DNA of 64,000 nucleotides from Macrophomina tecta (Eukaryota; Ascomycota; Dothideomycetes; Botryosphaeriales; Botryosphaeriaceae): NCBI GenBank assembly GCA_024180945.1, contig JAKSGN010000041.1, positions 2,170,001 through 2,234,000 on the forward strand, read 5' to 3'. Every line of letters starts with the position of its first letter. The first letter of the stretch is position 1. Position numbers and translations under genes: made by a program. Under the pieces are notes generated by a model, which saw nothing but the letters and a program-made list of their open reading frames with translations, ran no database searches and was not told the DNA's origin. Positions 44,726 through 56,100 of the stretch are shown here, one piece after another.

Positions 44726-45279
44726 CAGGGTACGAATGAGGTAAAGGAAGATATAGTGGAATTGACTGAGGAAATAGAGGATTGCTCTGGCGGAAAAGAC
44801 TGCACAAATAGAGAAGTCAGATGCTGGACTGAATTGCAAACAGCGAAGATGAAGCGAAACATGCCTTTGTGCATACTCCGCCACTTTCAAGCTCTAATGT
44901 TGCTCCACTTCGGGTGCTGAAAGACGTAGTCGGTCCAGACGACCAAACATCCTCAACGCCTTTCAGCCACCCGGAGCATCAGGTTCTCAGGGAAGTGCTC
45001 GAATCCCGGCTAGCATGCAGAGAGTTTTGAAACTTACGACCTACCTCAACAATACTGCAGTGTGTGAAAAAGGGAAACATACATGAAGGAGGAAGATGAG
45101 AAACACGGGGCTCAGGGAAGAGTTTTGAGAGCGGCGGCCTGATCGATCCCGATCTCAAGCACCCACCGCACCGCACCGCCGCTCTCCGGCGGCCCAAACG
45201 CACCATCACCGCACCAATTTTCCCAAACTCTCTCACCACCTCGGCGAGCAACTTCTCCGCCATCTCCCAACTCTGGTAT
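44726..45279. other. Divergent promoter between the methyltransferase and the gene at 45280
   Basis: Intergenic. It becomes C-rich (CACCGCACCGCACC) within 150 bp of the second gene. No TATA box seen. Confidence 0.5.
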
Positions 45280-46214
45280 ATGCACGCCGCTATGGCAGCA
45301 CCCGCCTCAATGCCCCGCGCCTTTGTGCGCCTCTCCTCCGCGAACTTCTCCCGCACCTCCGCCGCTCTCCACCCCGCAGCAGTGGCCCAGTACCAGCTCC
45401 TCCGCTTCCGCCGCGCCTACGCATCCAAGCCGCCCAAGTCCGAAGATGGCAAGCCTCTGGTGCTGGAAAAGCCCGACAAATTCCGGCCGCCATCACACCC
45501 CGCCCGCCTCCCCTCCAGCCGCAAGAAACCGCAATATTCCTACGGCCCACGCCTAACGCCCGAGGAGCTGGCGGCGCAAGGACGAAAGAAATACCCCAAC
45601 ATGATGCCGCCGGAGGGCTCGTTCATGCACTGGTTCCTAACGAACCGGATGCTACACGTCTACATCTCGCTGGTACGTGTGGCCACACTGCTTCCCCGTA
45701 CCAATTCGACCCAAACAAATAAACAAAAGAAAAAAAAAAAAAAAAGAGAACCTCTTGCTAACGATCCACAAAGGCCGTCCTCTTCTCCCTCGCCTTCTAC
45801 ACCTTCCTCATGAACTTCCTCACCACCACGCCCTACCGCGACCTCCTGCCCGCGCGCTCCGAGCTGCTTACCCACCCGTTCCGCTCTCTCCACCAGTTCC
45901 TCACCGTCTACAAGATGCACGCCGAGCACGTCTCCGCCGAGACGGCCGAGAAGCGCAAGCGCAAGGTCGAAGACGTCGACAAGCGCGCCGAGTACAGGCG
46001 CGCGCACGGGCTGGAAAGCGAGGAAGGTGGCATTCTGAAGGGCTGGTTGGGCGAGGGCCGGGAGAAGAAGATGGAGGTCGTGCCGGCGGAGGGCGTGGAG
46101 GCGGACGTCGATGCGCAGAGCCCCATTGCGAAGGAGGAGCAGGATGGTTTCAGGGATTTTGAAGGGAAGCCGGTGCAGAAGAGGCCGGTGAAGAAGTGGT
46201 TGGGTATTTGGTGA
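45280..46214 (+). CDS. Mitochondrial inner-membrane-like protein, fungus-specific
   Basis: Exons 45280..45672 and 45774..46214 give 277 residues. The N-terminus (AAPASMPRAFVRLSSANFSR) is rich in Ala, Ser and Arg without acids, typical of a mitochondrial presequence. A second ATG at 45292 could also be used. A conserved-looking core spans the splice: PPEGSFMHWFLTNRMLHVYI then SLAVLFSLAFYTFLMNFLTT, giving one transmembrane helix. The C-terminal half is charged and probably coiled (VSAETAEKRKRKVEDVDKRA). The 101-bp intron contains a 17-A tract and a GCTAAC branch site. It is not similar to an enzyme family I know; probably one of the uncharacterised fungal mitochondrial membrane proteins (DUF type). 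Confidence 0.85.
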
Positions 46215-46835
46215 TCGGGAGGGGTAAAGAGAGGGGAAAAGGTATGTAAGTGTAAGAGGAGAAAGAGGAGTAAATGTTGTCGATACTGGCGATTTCTGCA
46301 TCGGCTGGTGTATGTGGTTCTCGCCAACATTCCAGATTTGTATCAAAGACGTGGGCAATTCAATCTCCTCTCTTGTGGATTGAGGTCTTAGACATAGGTT
46401 CCAGCGATGGACAATTCGGGGCATGTATCCCAGTTCGTCGCGAACGAACCACATACAAGAGCGCATTGCACCCTGTCTGGTGTTGAGGGGAAGAAATGCG
46501 CTCTAGCAATTCGAACTAAAGCTACACCCTAGCGGCAGCCAATTTGGAAGAAGTAAGACGCCTGAAGGCTTTGTATATACAACCGAGCAATTCCTTCGTC
46601 AGTCCCTCCTATTCTTATATAGTCATGCCTTCATTTTCCCACCCTTCGTCATCCGACTCATTAAAATCCGTATGCCACTCATGAACCCTTTATCTCATAG
46701 CCATCGTCATCCTTCCATGCATAAATCCTTAGACTCACCCACCAGCCATTTATGTCGAAACCCCCGTTTAAACCTGCAAGGAAAAGAAAGGAAAAAAGGA
46801 TAATACCACGAAACGAACCAGAGTCCCTTTGCACC
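46215..46835. other. Convergent 3' regions
   Basis: Holds the facing 3' regions of the mitochondrial-protein gene and the secreted-protein gene; no gene seen. Confidence 0.5.
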
Positions 46836-47576
46836 CTACAAAAACCACCCCACTACCGGAATCAGCCCCCTCCTCCCCTTTCCCGCTCCGTTCGGAGTCG
46901 CCACCGTCGAGCTCGCCACGACAATAAACCCGCCGCCCGTGCCCGTCGTCACCGTCGAAGAGGCCAGCACGAAACTCAGACTGCTACTCGGCCCTCCCGT
47001 AACCGTCGTCACGCCGCTGACGGTGCGGGTCACGCCCGCGCCGGCCGTCAGCGAGCCGGTGCACACGGCGCCCGACGGGCAGCACGCGACATGGCCGGCC
47101 TGGTCGACGGCGCACCTGCTGTTGCGGCGGCAACACAGGCCGGGCGCGCCCAGCGCCGCGCACGCCGTGTACGACGTCGGACAGGTCGTGCCGCCGGTGC
47201 TGGTGGACGATGATGATGTGCCTTGGCGCTTCTTCAGGTCTTGGATCTCCCAGAAGGGGTCCGCGGTAGTGGCGGGCGCGGCGGGGGCGGTTGTGTCGTC
47301 CGCGTCGCTGGGGTGAGGTGTTGCGGCGGGGTAGGCGTTTAGGTGTGGGGGGGCCAACGGGACGTTGTCGAGGAGGAGCCCCGGGAGGAAAGGCGAGTAG
47401 GATGTCGGTGTTGCGAGAGCGTCGAGGTTGTCAGCGGCGGCGGCGTTGTTGTTGTGGTTGATGTTAAGGTTATCGGGTGGAGAGGCGGGAACGGAATCGG
47501 CGTCGGTGCTGCTGGCGGCAAGCCAGGCGAGGGCGAGCAGCAGCCCGGATGAGAGGCGTAGTGATGACAAGCGCAT
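46836..47576 (-). CDS. Secreted Cys- and Ser/Thr-rich protein, putative cell-surface
   Basis: Single exon, 246 residues. A signal peptide (MRLSSLRLSSGLLLALAWLA) is followed by an Asn/Ala/Pro-rich stretch and a DPFWEIQDLKKRQ segment containing a Kex2-type KR site (about residue 117). Next comes a cysteine module of about 55 residues (CPTSYTACAALGAPGLCCRR, then CAVDQAGHVACCPSGAVCTG), with eight Cys in the spacing seen in fungal GPI-anchored and wall proteins. A Ser/Thr/Val-rich, likely O-glycosylated region follows. The C-terminus (GLIPVVGWFL) is only weakly hydrophobic, so a GPI anchor is uncertain. Role unknown; a wall or surface protein is inferred. Confidence 0.8.
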   Translation of the reverse strand: MRLSSLRLSSGLLLALAWLAASSTDADSVPASPPDNLNINHNNNAAAADNLDALATPTSYSPFLPGLLLDNVPLAPPHLNAYPAATPHPSDADDTTAPAAPATTADPFWEIQDLKKRQGTSSSSTSTGGTTCPTSYTACAALGAPGLCCRRNSRCAVDQAGHVACCPSGAVCTGSLTAGAGVTRTVSGVTTVTGGPSSSLSFVLASSTVTTGTGGGFIVVASSTVATPNGAGKGRRGLIPVVGWFL

Positions 47577-48864
47577 TGTGTAGGTTGGGGGACTGCGGAG
47601 CGGAGGGTGAGGAATGCGGAGGGCTGCGGTTGGAATGATAGCAGCGGCTGGATGCTGGGCGCCGGGGTTTGGGCAGGCGTGCTGGTGAGTAACGAGCGTG
47701 TGCCGCGTTTGCTCTTGGATACTCTGCACGGCGGCCGAGCGTTAGCAGGAGAAACGGGACGTCGCCAATTGCGTGGCACTCACCAGACGAATGGCCGGTA
47801 GGTTTTTCGGAGTTGCAAAGGAAGTGAGCAACGTCGAGCCTTTTGCTGTGGGTGGCTAGGCGCTCAATTATCGGGCGGCTGGTGAACTCCAGTTGAGGCT
47901 GGGAGCTCGGGCGATCGGCCTCTGGGGATGACGCTGATCCGCCCGGCGAGCCAGCGCAGCACGCGGCCGCCTCTGGCCTCTGCGTCTACCCGCACGTCGC
48001 CTGGAGCAACTCCGCAGCTTACTATGTATACTACTCACTGCCGCCTGGCTCCCACGTCACCACGGCCCTGTTGCCCACACCCACTCGCATGTGCTCGAGA
48101 CCGCGCGTTCTGCAGCTTGGTGTGTACATGTATTCGACCGCCTCTCCTGTCTCTGCGGTTGAAACCGCAGCGATCAAGCGATTCCCCAGCTCCAGCGGCC
48201 GAATACCGAAGGCCGGGCACTGGGGGCGTGAGATGCACCTACCTTTTTCGAATCTCACCATTCTGAATGACCCCGATACTTTTGCCGTCCGAGGAACCGT
48301 AGACTCGACATAACCTTCGGCATTACCTCATTGGTCCAGTGGACGTCGGGATTTAGTCCCTTTTTACAAGCGTTTTCGCCTGAATGGCTACTTCCCCTCG
48401 AGATCATTCCCCTTGCAGTTGCTATGATTGTAGTCCGGCGGCCATCTTCTTTCTGGAAATCGTGTCCTCAGTCTCAATTCCCCGACTACTGTCGCGTAGC
48501 ATAACTTTAGAAATGATCGGTCGTCCAAGTTATGTGCAAGCCTAGGCAAGATGTACAAGATGAGGAGTTGAGGCAAGCATGCGATTGAATGCTCAACACT
48601 CACATTAATTCGATTTATCATGATGTTGCTTGAACATGAGTAAATATGATGGCCCAATTGTTTCGCGCCGCATGAGTATTCATATGATGCTGCATCGGCT
48701 AGGAAGACCATGTAAGAGCTCTATCATTCAGTTAATTCGTACATCTTGTCTCGCATGATAAAGTAACAGGAGGGGGTATCAATCCGGACGCCGGCACTCT
48801 GTCTCCCAGTCGAGGGAAAGAGAAGGCAAGAAAAAAAGAGGAAAAAGGGAAAATCCAAGCACCT
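47577..48864. other. Intergenic, no gene recognised
   Basis: About 1.3 kb, including the promoter of the secreted-protein gene and the 3' region of the GT25 gene. Short frames on both strands resemble nothing. Confidence 0.45.
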
Positions 48865-50157
48865 TCACGTGGTATACTTCTCCAGCTCCTGTTCCGTCGG
48901 CATACACCTGACCAACTCCTTATCCGACCTCTCGGCATTGCACCGTGCGCTATACATGATATTGAACGTGATAAACCTCCTCTCACCAGTTACACCTTTG
49001 ATCGCCTTCTTGTTCTGCTCCCTTCCTTTCCTCTTCCTACTCTTCAATTCCCCATTGTCCACGCTCTCCTTCCCGTCCGCCCAGTTCATCCCATCGACAA
49101 TGCTGCTATCCTTCCCGTCCTTCCCGATGGCCCTCTGATGATGGAACAACTCCGGGGCTACGCTCACACACCTCAGCCCGCCCTTCTTCTCACCCTTCGA
49201 GCAACCCGCACCGATCTCATTATCAAACGCCGCACCCCCTCCGTTCCCGGCCAGTTCCAAGATCCGCTGCGCCCCTTGACGCGTGACAGCGTACGCGTAC
49301 GTGCACGTCGGCCCAGGCGAACGCATGACCGAGCGCGTGTAGTCCGGCAGTGGCGTATACGCGTATCTATCCGCAAGCCCACGGAGCTGGAGCGCCGGTG
49401 GTAGCGAGTCGTCGTCCTCCTGGTGCAGCTGGCGGGTATACGGCATCTTAACGGAGCCGCAGTGGCCAAGCCAGAGGACGTCGTAGGCGAGCGAGAATGG
49501 CTCGGTCGAGTTGAATGACGAGGTGGTGTTGTCGGCGGCCGAGGGGCGCGAGCCATCATCGAGGATCTGGCGCACGAGCGAGGGGATGGGCGCGCTCGGC
49601 GCGAGCAGCATGCGAATGCGGACATCCCAGTCTGCATCGTCCTCGAGGATGAGCGCGGTGGTGATGTTGTGCGCGAGGACGTGCTTGAGCGCATCGAGAT
49701 GGGCTATCCAGGCCCGAGCGCTGCCAACGCGTGGCGATTCGCCGCTTTTGGAGGCTTGGTTCATGAAGGCGCGCAGCTCGCTGTCCGGGATGGCGCGCGA
49801 CTGGTGCACTTTGACGTCCAGACCCGTCCGCGTTGCCGCGGCGTGGAGCCCACGCTGGCGCCAGGCATCCGGCTTCGAGGTATCTTCCGACGAGATCGCG
49901 ATTATCGTTTGGAACTGGAAAGAGCATCTCAGTTAGTATGGTTTGGGCCCTGTAGTCGGACAGCGGGGACCACGTGCCCCGAGCGTGGAATTGGAGGTGC
50001 CAGCGGCTGTCTGCTCGCCAATGAGTGCTTCCGCTATCTGGAAAGGCTGTGTGCTGCTGAAAATGTAGAAGTGCCACAGCACCAGGGTCGTGATGGCTGC
50101 GAAGGCGAAAACCAAGCGGCCAGGCCTTATCAGCAGGCGAGAAGTTGGGAAGAGCAT
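48865..50157 (-). CDS. Glycosyltransferase family 25-like protein, type II membrane
   Basis: Two exons on the minus strand, 49978..50157 and 48865..49914, give 409 residues. The N-terminus has a short basic tail and one transmembrane anchor (LVFAFAAITTLVLWHFYIF), typical of Golgi type II glycosyltransferases. The stem ends NSTLG and, after the intron, the catalytic domain starts FQTIIAISSEDTSKPDAWRQ. It contains the GT25 features LDALKHVLAHNITTALILE with EDDADWDVRI (acidic metal/sugar site), YDVLWLGHCGSV, and TYAYAVTRQGAQRILEL near the end of the domain. No GT donor keeps the frame; the only in-frame junction uses a GC donor (GCACGT), with a perfect TACTAAC branch site and TTTCCAG acceptor. 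Family members transfer galactose or related sugars; the fungal substrate is unknown. Confidence 0.8.
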
Positions 50158-51117
50158 CTCGTTGGTCAACTCTTGCGGCGAACAGTCATGCTGCTGAGCT
50201 GATTATGCGGAGGAGACTGGGAAGGAAGTTGGCAAGGCGAGAGAACAGCGCCGCGACGTTGGGAGCGGCAGAATGGAAGATAGACGGAGTGGCGGGTTAA
50301 ACAATTGTCGCGGCGGATCCGCGCCACTGGAATTTCCCAATCTTGGGTGCGCGCGTGATACCGTTCAGATGCGGCAAAGCCGTGATACGGGGCCAAGAAA
50401 ATGCGAGGGAAGCCGCGAACCTCGATGCACGCAAGGGAGAATGCGGATTGTTTGCGGACTCGTTGCGACCGGCCATGCGCTTTTTCACTCGCCTCATCCG
50501 AGCTGCCCGAGTGCTCGACGGAATGCAAACTCCACAGAAAACGATAGTATCGGCGGACATGACCTGCTCCATACGGTTAGAAGCACCAATTTTTTGTGCG
50601 GTTCCCACGTTGTCTACCCCACACCACCATTCGTTATCCGGATCCCTGCTCCGAACGACCCGAAAAGATTACGAGGTCGGCCCGGAAAGTATCAACATGG
50701 CTATTTCCCAACATGCTCGTGAAAAGTTGAAGCATCCGTCCGGGGCTGTCCACATCCTCGACAAACTCGAGTACTCACATCCGCATGGCTGCCTCAACTT
50801 GGTCTGCAAGTCTGCGCTTAGCCTTACTTTCGGAAACGAACTTGTGGTCCGACGTCTTCCGTCTGAAAAGCTCTCCCTCAACACCACTTCCAGATTTGAT
50901 GAGACAACCGAACCCAGCGGCAAAAGTTCTGCGTTTCATTCCTGACGAATGTGCTTCCTAGAAAAAAAGCACAGTGTCCACAACCAATCGGTGCGTGACG
51001 GGTATGTCTCATGTGTGGGTAACCTTTAATGGAGTAATGCACACAGCGTGAGCCAAGGCGTGGGCGGCGACGGTCGAGAATGCATACGAGACGGGCAGGA
51101 AGATGCGATTGCAACCT
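50158..51117. other. Promoter of the GT25 gene and 3' region of VPS37
   Basis: A 200-codon plus-strand frame (50343-50945) has no recognised similarity and a composition unlike neighbouring genes; not called. An imperfect repeat of a sequence inside the GT25 gene lies at the left edge (see findings). Confidence 0.4.
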
Positions 51118-51965
51118 TCATCGCCATCCACCGACTCTACCCTCGTCCCATCTTTCTTTCCTTTCTCTCCGCAAGTAGGCAATCTTCTTGCCCTCCCTGA
51201 TTCGTCGGACGAACTCGGCGACCTCGCGTTCGCTCGCTTGTCCACCGCCTTCGCCTTCGAGAAAGCTTTCTTCCAAACCACAGCATAGAGCCTCTTGTTC
51301 GGCAATGGAAGCGCTGAGTCTTTGGTATAGGGCTGGAGGGCTGAAGTCTTTAAGCACAGCGTCCTGCTCAGCTTGCTTTGCGCGCCACTGTCGTTCAATA
51401 GCGCGCATGCTAAGCAAGCGGGACTGGGTGTTCTGACGCTGGTGTTGCAGATGCGATTCAAGATTCTTCAGAGACTCTGCGAGGGCTATGTTCGCGGCAA
51501 GAAGCTCATTGAGGGGCACGGTGGATGCAGCAACGGAGGGATGAGCGGTTTCCGGTGCGTGGACGAGAGCGCGCTGGAGCTCGGGATTCTCCAGGACGGC
51601 TTGAAGGTCCGCGGTGCTGGATGGAATTGTGAGCATGGCATGATCCGCATTGCGCATTGAGAGGCAATTTCGCACTTCTTATCTTTCAGCACGTCCGGGA
51701 GCCAGCCCTCTTCAGGTAGCTCATATTGCGGCAGACGGTCTTCCACGGGCGGCTGCTGACTGCGATACGCCTGAGTTTGTTGTGAGGCTGGATCAGCCTG
51801 AGCTTGAGCTATCTGAGAGGGTGTTGGCGGCAGTGGGGGGCCGGCAAGCGGAGTCCCTCTTCCGCTTGAGTGTGCGGAGGGCTTGGGCGGCGGGGGAGGC
51901 GGCGTCGAAGCATCGAACTGGAACTGGGCCTGGCCCTGGGACTGGTGCGGGGAGTGGTACGACAT
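51118..51965 (-). CDS. VPS37: ESCRT-I subunit Vps37
   Basis: Exons on the minus strand 51676..51965 and 51118..51616 (59-bp intron) give 262 residues. The N-terminal third is Pro/Gln-rich. The conserved region starts PQYELPEEGWLPDVLKDK and, across the splice, TADLQAVLENPELQRALVHA. It continues into the helical Mod(r) domain (LNELLAANIALAESLKNLES onward) and the conserved basic C-terminus ending in FVRRIREGKKIAYLRRERKE. Vps37 is the stalk subunit of ESCRT-I, bundling with Vps23 and Vps28 in multivesicular-body sorting. The donor (GTGCGA) is non-consensus but is the only one that preserves the frame. It is divergent from the coiled-coil gene. Confidence 0.88.
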
Positions 51966-53161
51966 GAGCACGAGCGGTGTGCTGGCGGCGCGACTCGAGC
52001 GAAATGAGGAGTGATATTGGGAGCGCTGGTGTACTGCCTACTTCAGACCACGGCCATGTCGTTGGCCCCGCGATATGACGCGCCCTCGAGCCCGGCGAGG
52101 CACCGGGCAAGCTCCAGGAACAATATTGTTCCTGCCGCGTGCGCCAAGTCACGGTCGATCTAAGGCCGGACCCTGACAGCCTGGATCCGGGCTTGTCGTC
52201 AGCGCTGACGCTGCGTGCTCCTCAGCGCTGCTCCCAATCGCAAGTACAAGCGCCCCGATGCAGCATATACAGTGCTACTATTTTAGCAGGTCTCCTTATG
52301 CCGCCGCCGGAGACACTACGGCCCGGGGGTTAGGGGTCCAGCCCGCGCGCGCCTCAGCGATAGCGATAGGGCGAGGTCAGGGGAGGCAGGATCCGCAAAG
52401 GTGGCTGGCGGCCAGCGAAATTACACCTGCCATTAGCCGCACCGGTGCATCGACGGCACATGAAACAATTCGCCAGCTGCGGGCCGGTCCAAATTGGACG
52501 CAGCATGGCAGCGGCCACTCTTCCGGCCAGTCGGCGCTGCAGTCGCGCTCTCACTGCTCCCACGCCCCATGACGGCGCGCTGGCGGGGGTCGCGCTGGAC
52601 GATTGGCCGGGAGCGCTACTTGTGAATGGCGCGATTGACGACGCCTGGCAGGATCGCAGAGTGGGCCCCGATCGCAGCGGGCGCTTCGCGTTGCACAGCT
52701 GCTGCTTGGACGCGCGACACTCGGGGAAATGAACGCGCATCTCTCCAGGCTTGGCCCGGCGCAGGAACAGCGGCCGGCCTCAGCTTCACAGGCGCTGGTG
52801 TCTTTTAGGGAAGCGCCCGTTGTCCGCGCGCGTTGGCAATGCCGGCGCAAGCGCCGTTCTCCGCAGTCTCTGCCATCCAATTGCCCCCGAACCGGCAGCG
52901 AGCGGCGGCTTCCCTGCGCGCTGCGCCCAATCACCACCCTGCCCTGGCCACCAGCACGCGGCTTGGCCTGCTCCCGGACCACCCCTGATAGTGTTGCGGA
53001 GCGCGCATCTTCCTCCAGCCTCTCCCCTTCCCCTTCCGCACGCGGGCAAGATTCGAGAGCGCCTCGGGACGCCAGAGTCTGGAAGGAAGAGATTCTCGTG
53101 TCCCCGACCGATTCGTGCAGAGGTCATTCACTATCTTTGACATCTTCGCCCAATTGGAATA
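51966..53161. other. Divergent promoter between VPS37 and the coiled-coil gene
   Basis: 1.2 kb, strongly GC-rich. Many overlapping open frames on both strands are a composition effect and none resembles a family. No TATA box. A purine-rich run near the right end precedes the coiled-coil gene. Confidence 0.5.
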
Positions 53162-56100
53162 ATGCACGCCGACATCCAGACTCCACCTCCCCGCCGGGGC
53201 TCCAACTCGTCTGACGCGCCCTTGTCGCCTGATATAGAAGCCCCCCAGCTTAGGACCGCTTCGCTCGTTGGCATCACCACGCCTTCCTCTGCGACGTTTC
53301 GCGCTCAGACGCCCGCGAGCCCGACCGTTACATCTCCACCCATCCGTCGCAAGCCTCTGCCCGCTACGGCCTCGCCTGTGGCTACGCGCTTCTCCTCCCA
53401 GAGCTACACTGCACCGCCCAGACCAGTCGAGCAAGCCCGCACCCAGCGCGCCTTTTCCACCGACAACACCTTCCACCACTTCCCGCCGCGCTCCCAGGCC
53501 GTCTTCACGCCGCCCCTGACTGCGACCAAAGAGGAGTTTACTCCAACTAGTGCCGAACAGTACGTCATGGCGCGCGCTCCTCCACCAGCATCTGACGCTG
53601 TTTCGGGGCGCAATGTCAAACTCTATCTGTCAGACTGACCCGGTTCTAGCACCCTTTCAAACGGCCACACGCCAGACGATCCCCTCGACAACTACGTTGC
53701 AGACGACGACGAGCGCACCAGGCCGGCATCGTCCCAGTACGGAGACCTTCTGCCTGTAGAAGACAGCTCCCGGCCGGGTTATGATCGTGCCGCCAGCAGC
53801 TACCATACAGCGCAAGTTTCAACCACTGAATGGGATCCTGAAACAGTCCCGAACCGCTCCCGTAGTCGCTCCCGGACCCCTACCATGTCCTCATATGAAG
53901 AGCAGAGAACCCCGAACTTGACACTTCAGATACATGGAGAGGATGGCGTCACAGGCGACTTTCTTGACTATGACCAGATCACAGACGACGAAGACGAGGG
54001 CGAGACCAGACGTGACATGGCAACCGGCAACAAGTTCACTTCCTTCTTTGGATGGAAGTCTGGATCACAAAACGTAGCCAATGATTCGCCTAGCACCAAC
54101 TTCTCGGACAACCCGGCCTCACCAAAAGCCTCGCAGAAGAAGGGACCTCCCGGCGCACTGGATATCCCTGCCGCTAACTCGCAACAATCTTACTTTACCG
54201 TGCCCGGCACCCCTCTCTACTCCTCCTCACCCAGCGTCAATGCCCACGTCGAAGAACTCGAACGCGAGCTTCGCGAAATCAGTGCGGAATTGGCTGGCTC
54301 CATAAAACGAGAGTTGGAACTTGAGGATGAGCTCGAACACTACAAAACGGAAAATCCTCCGGGGATGGCGGACAATCGGAGAACCAGTGACTACTACTCC
54401 GACTCTGGTGCCAGCTCTGCAAGGTTCCCCATCGGCGATACCGAGGCAAAGCTTGAGAGCTTGGAGAAGATGCGTCGGAAAGCAGAACAGGAGCGAGCGC
54501 AAGCCAAGGCAGACACTGCTCAACGACTTCAAGATGAGCTGCGGAGGCGCGCAGACCTCGAGGCTCAAGTGCAGTCTTTGGAGGAACAGCTTCAAGGAAC
54601 TGAGAAACTCGACGATCTTAGGCGTCGCCTTGCTGACGAGCAGCAAGCAAAGGAAAATCTGGAGGAGCTACTTACCGCGCTTCGCCAGGCGCATGACAAG
54701 GACCGCGGCGAGAGAGACAACCTTAGAGATGAAATCATTCCCCAACTCAATGCGCGCCTCACCGGTCTTGAAAATGGCGCTGGGGAAGTGGAGAAGCTCA
54801 GATACGAAAACACCCGCCTGCAGCAAGAGCTCGACTCCTTTCAGATGGAAATCCTCCCGGACCTTCGCAGCCGTCTGGAACAGTTCAAAGATATGCAGCA
54901 GGAAAACTCCCGTCTTCAGAACGAACTTGACAACGTTCGCAATGAAACCAACGATGCCCAAGCGGACCGGATTGAGAAGCTTCAAGATGAAGTTACTCGG
55001 TTGAAGCGGGAACTCAGCACGGTCCAAAATGAAGCCAACATTGCTGAGGTCGCCCAACTCCAGGCCTCGCAACTTCAGTCTCTCGGCGAGGAGAACTCTC
55101 GCCTCCAGCAGGAACTCCAGAATTTGCGCAACGAGAATCAGACCTTGCTCAACGCCCGCCGTATGCGTCTAGAGCTCGCACAGCAAGCTGACCGCTTCAA
55201 CTCAATTTCCGAGGAGGGAGAGGAAGGCACGCCTTCAGCATCACCGAAAATTGGCCTTTCTCGTTCCAACTCCCTTGCCCGTAACTCTGTTCAGCTCCTC
55301 AAGCGCGGCTCTCGCAGTGGTACTATCAGCGGTCTGTCTCGCTCCAACTCGGTTAAGGAAAAGAGCGAAGCTCCCCGCGACTTTGGTGAGAAGATGAAGG
55401 ATGTCGAGGAACAGCGTGATGCCCTCCACCGCGCGCTTAAGCAGCTCCTCGCACGTTATCAGCAGCAGGAAAAAGATCATGCCAAGAAGATCAAGCTCTT
55501 GGAAATGGAAAGAGATCGGGCCCTCAATGTTTCTCCGAGGCGCACTGCTTTCCATGAAGAAGTCACCAGCCTCCGTGCTGAGATCAACCTCTTGCGTCGT
55601 CGGGCGGATGACGCCATGGACCAAAAATGGCAGGTCGAGAAGAACCTTGGTGGGTTGCGAATGGACCTTGCTCGTGCAGAATTGGAGACAAGCTCTCTCC
55701 GTGATCTCATGGCCGAGAAGGATATGTTCATTCAAGAAAGAAGGCCGTCGGCTGGCAGTGTCTACAGCGATGACTCTCAAGCACCCATCACTTTAGAGAG
55801 AGCATTCAAAGAGCTGCAAACTCTCCATGCTCTGTCTTTGGCTCGAGTCAAGGGGATGGAGGAGGGAGGAGACGCTGAGGAAGCCGCACGGGTTTTGGAG
55901 TTACTTAAGCAGAGCATTTCCGACGCCAAAGCAGAACGGGACAACGCACTCAAGGAAGCGGAGACATACCGTGAACAAGCCCGTGCCTTGCAGCAATCAG
56001 AGATCGAGCATCTGGACAAGGAGCACTCACTTGCCTCTCAGCTCTTCCAGGCGGCCAAACGGATGGATCAGCTTGCAGAGCAAACGCAAGCCCAACTCAA

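Noticed and set aside
46752..47213. Arg/Ala-rich plus-strand frame opposite the secreted Cys-rich gene
   Set aside because: Opposite-strand shadow; the minus strand has a signal peptide and an eight-Cys module.
49556..50077. 173-codon minus-strand frame spanning the GT25 intron without splicing
   Set aside because: Reads the catalytic exon in the wrong frame (Arg/Pro-rich) and lacks the membrane anchor; the spliced model restores family sequence.
50343..50945. 200-codon plus-strand frame between GT25 and VPS37
   Set aside because: No recognisable motif, and it covers the promoter of the GT25 gene.
52258..53127. Several overlapping open frames between VPS37 and the coiled-coil gene
   Set aside because: All six frames are open because of high GC; none has a conserved segment.
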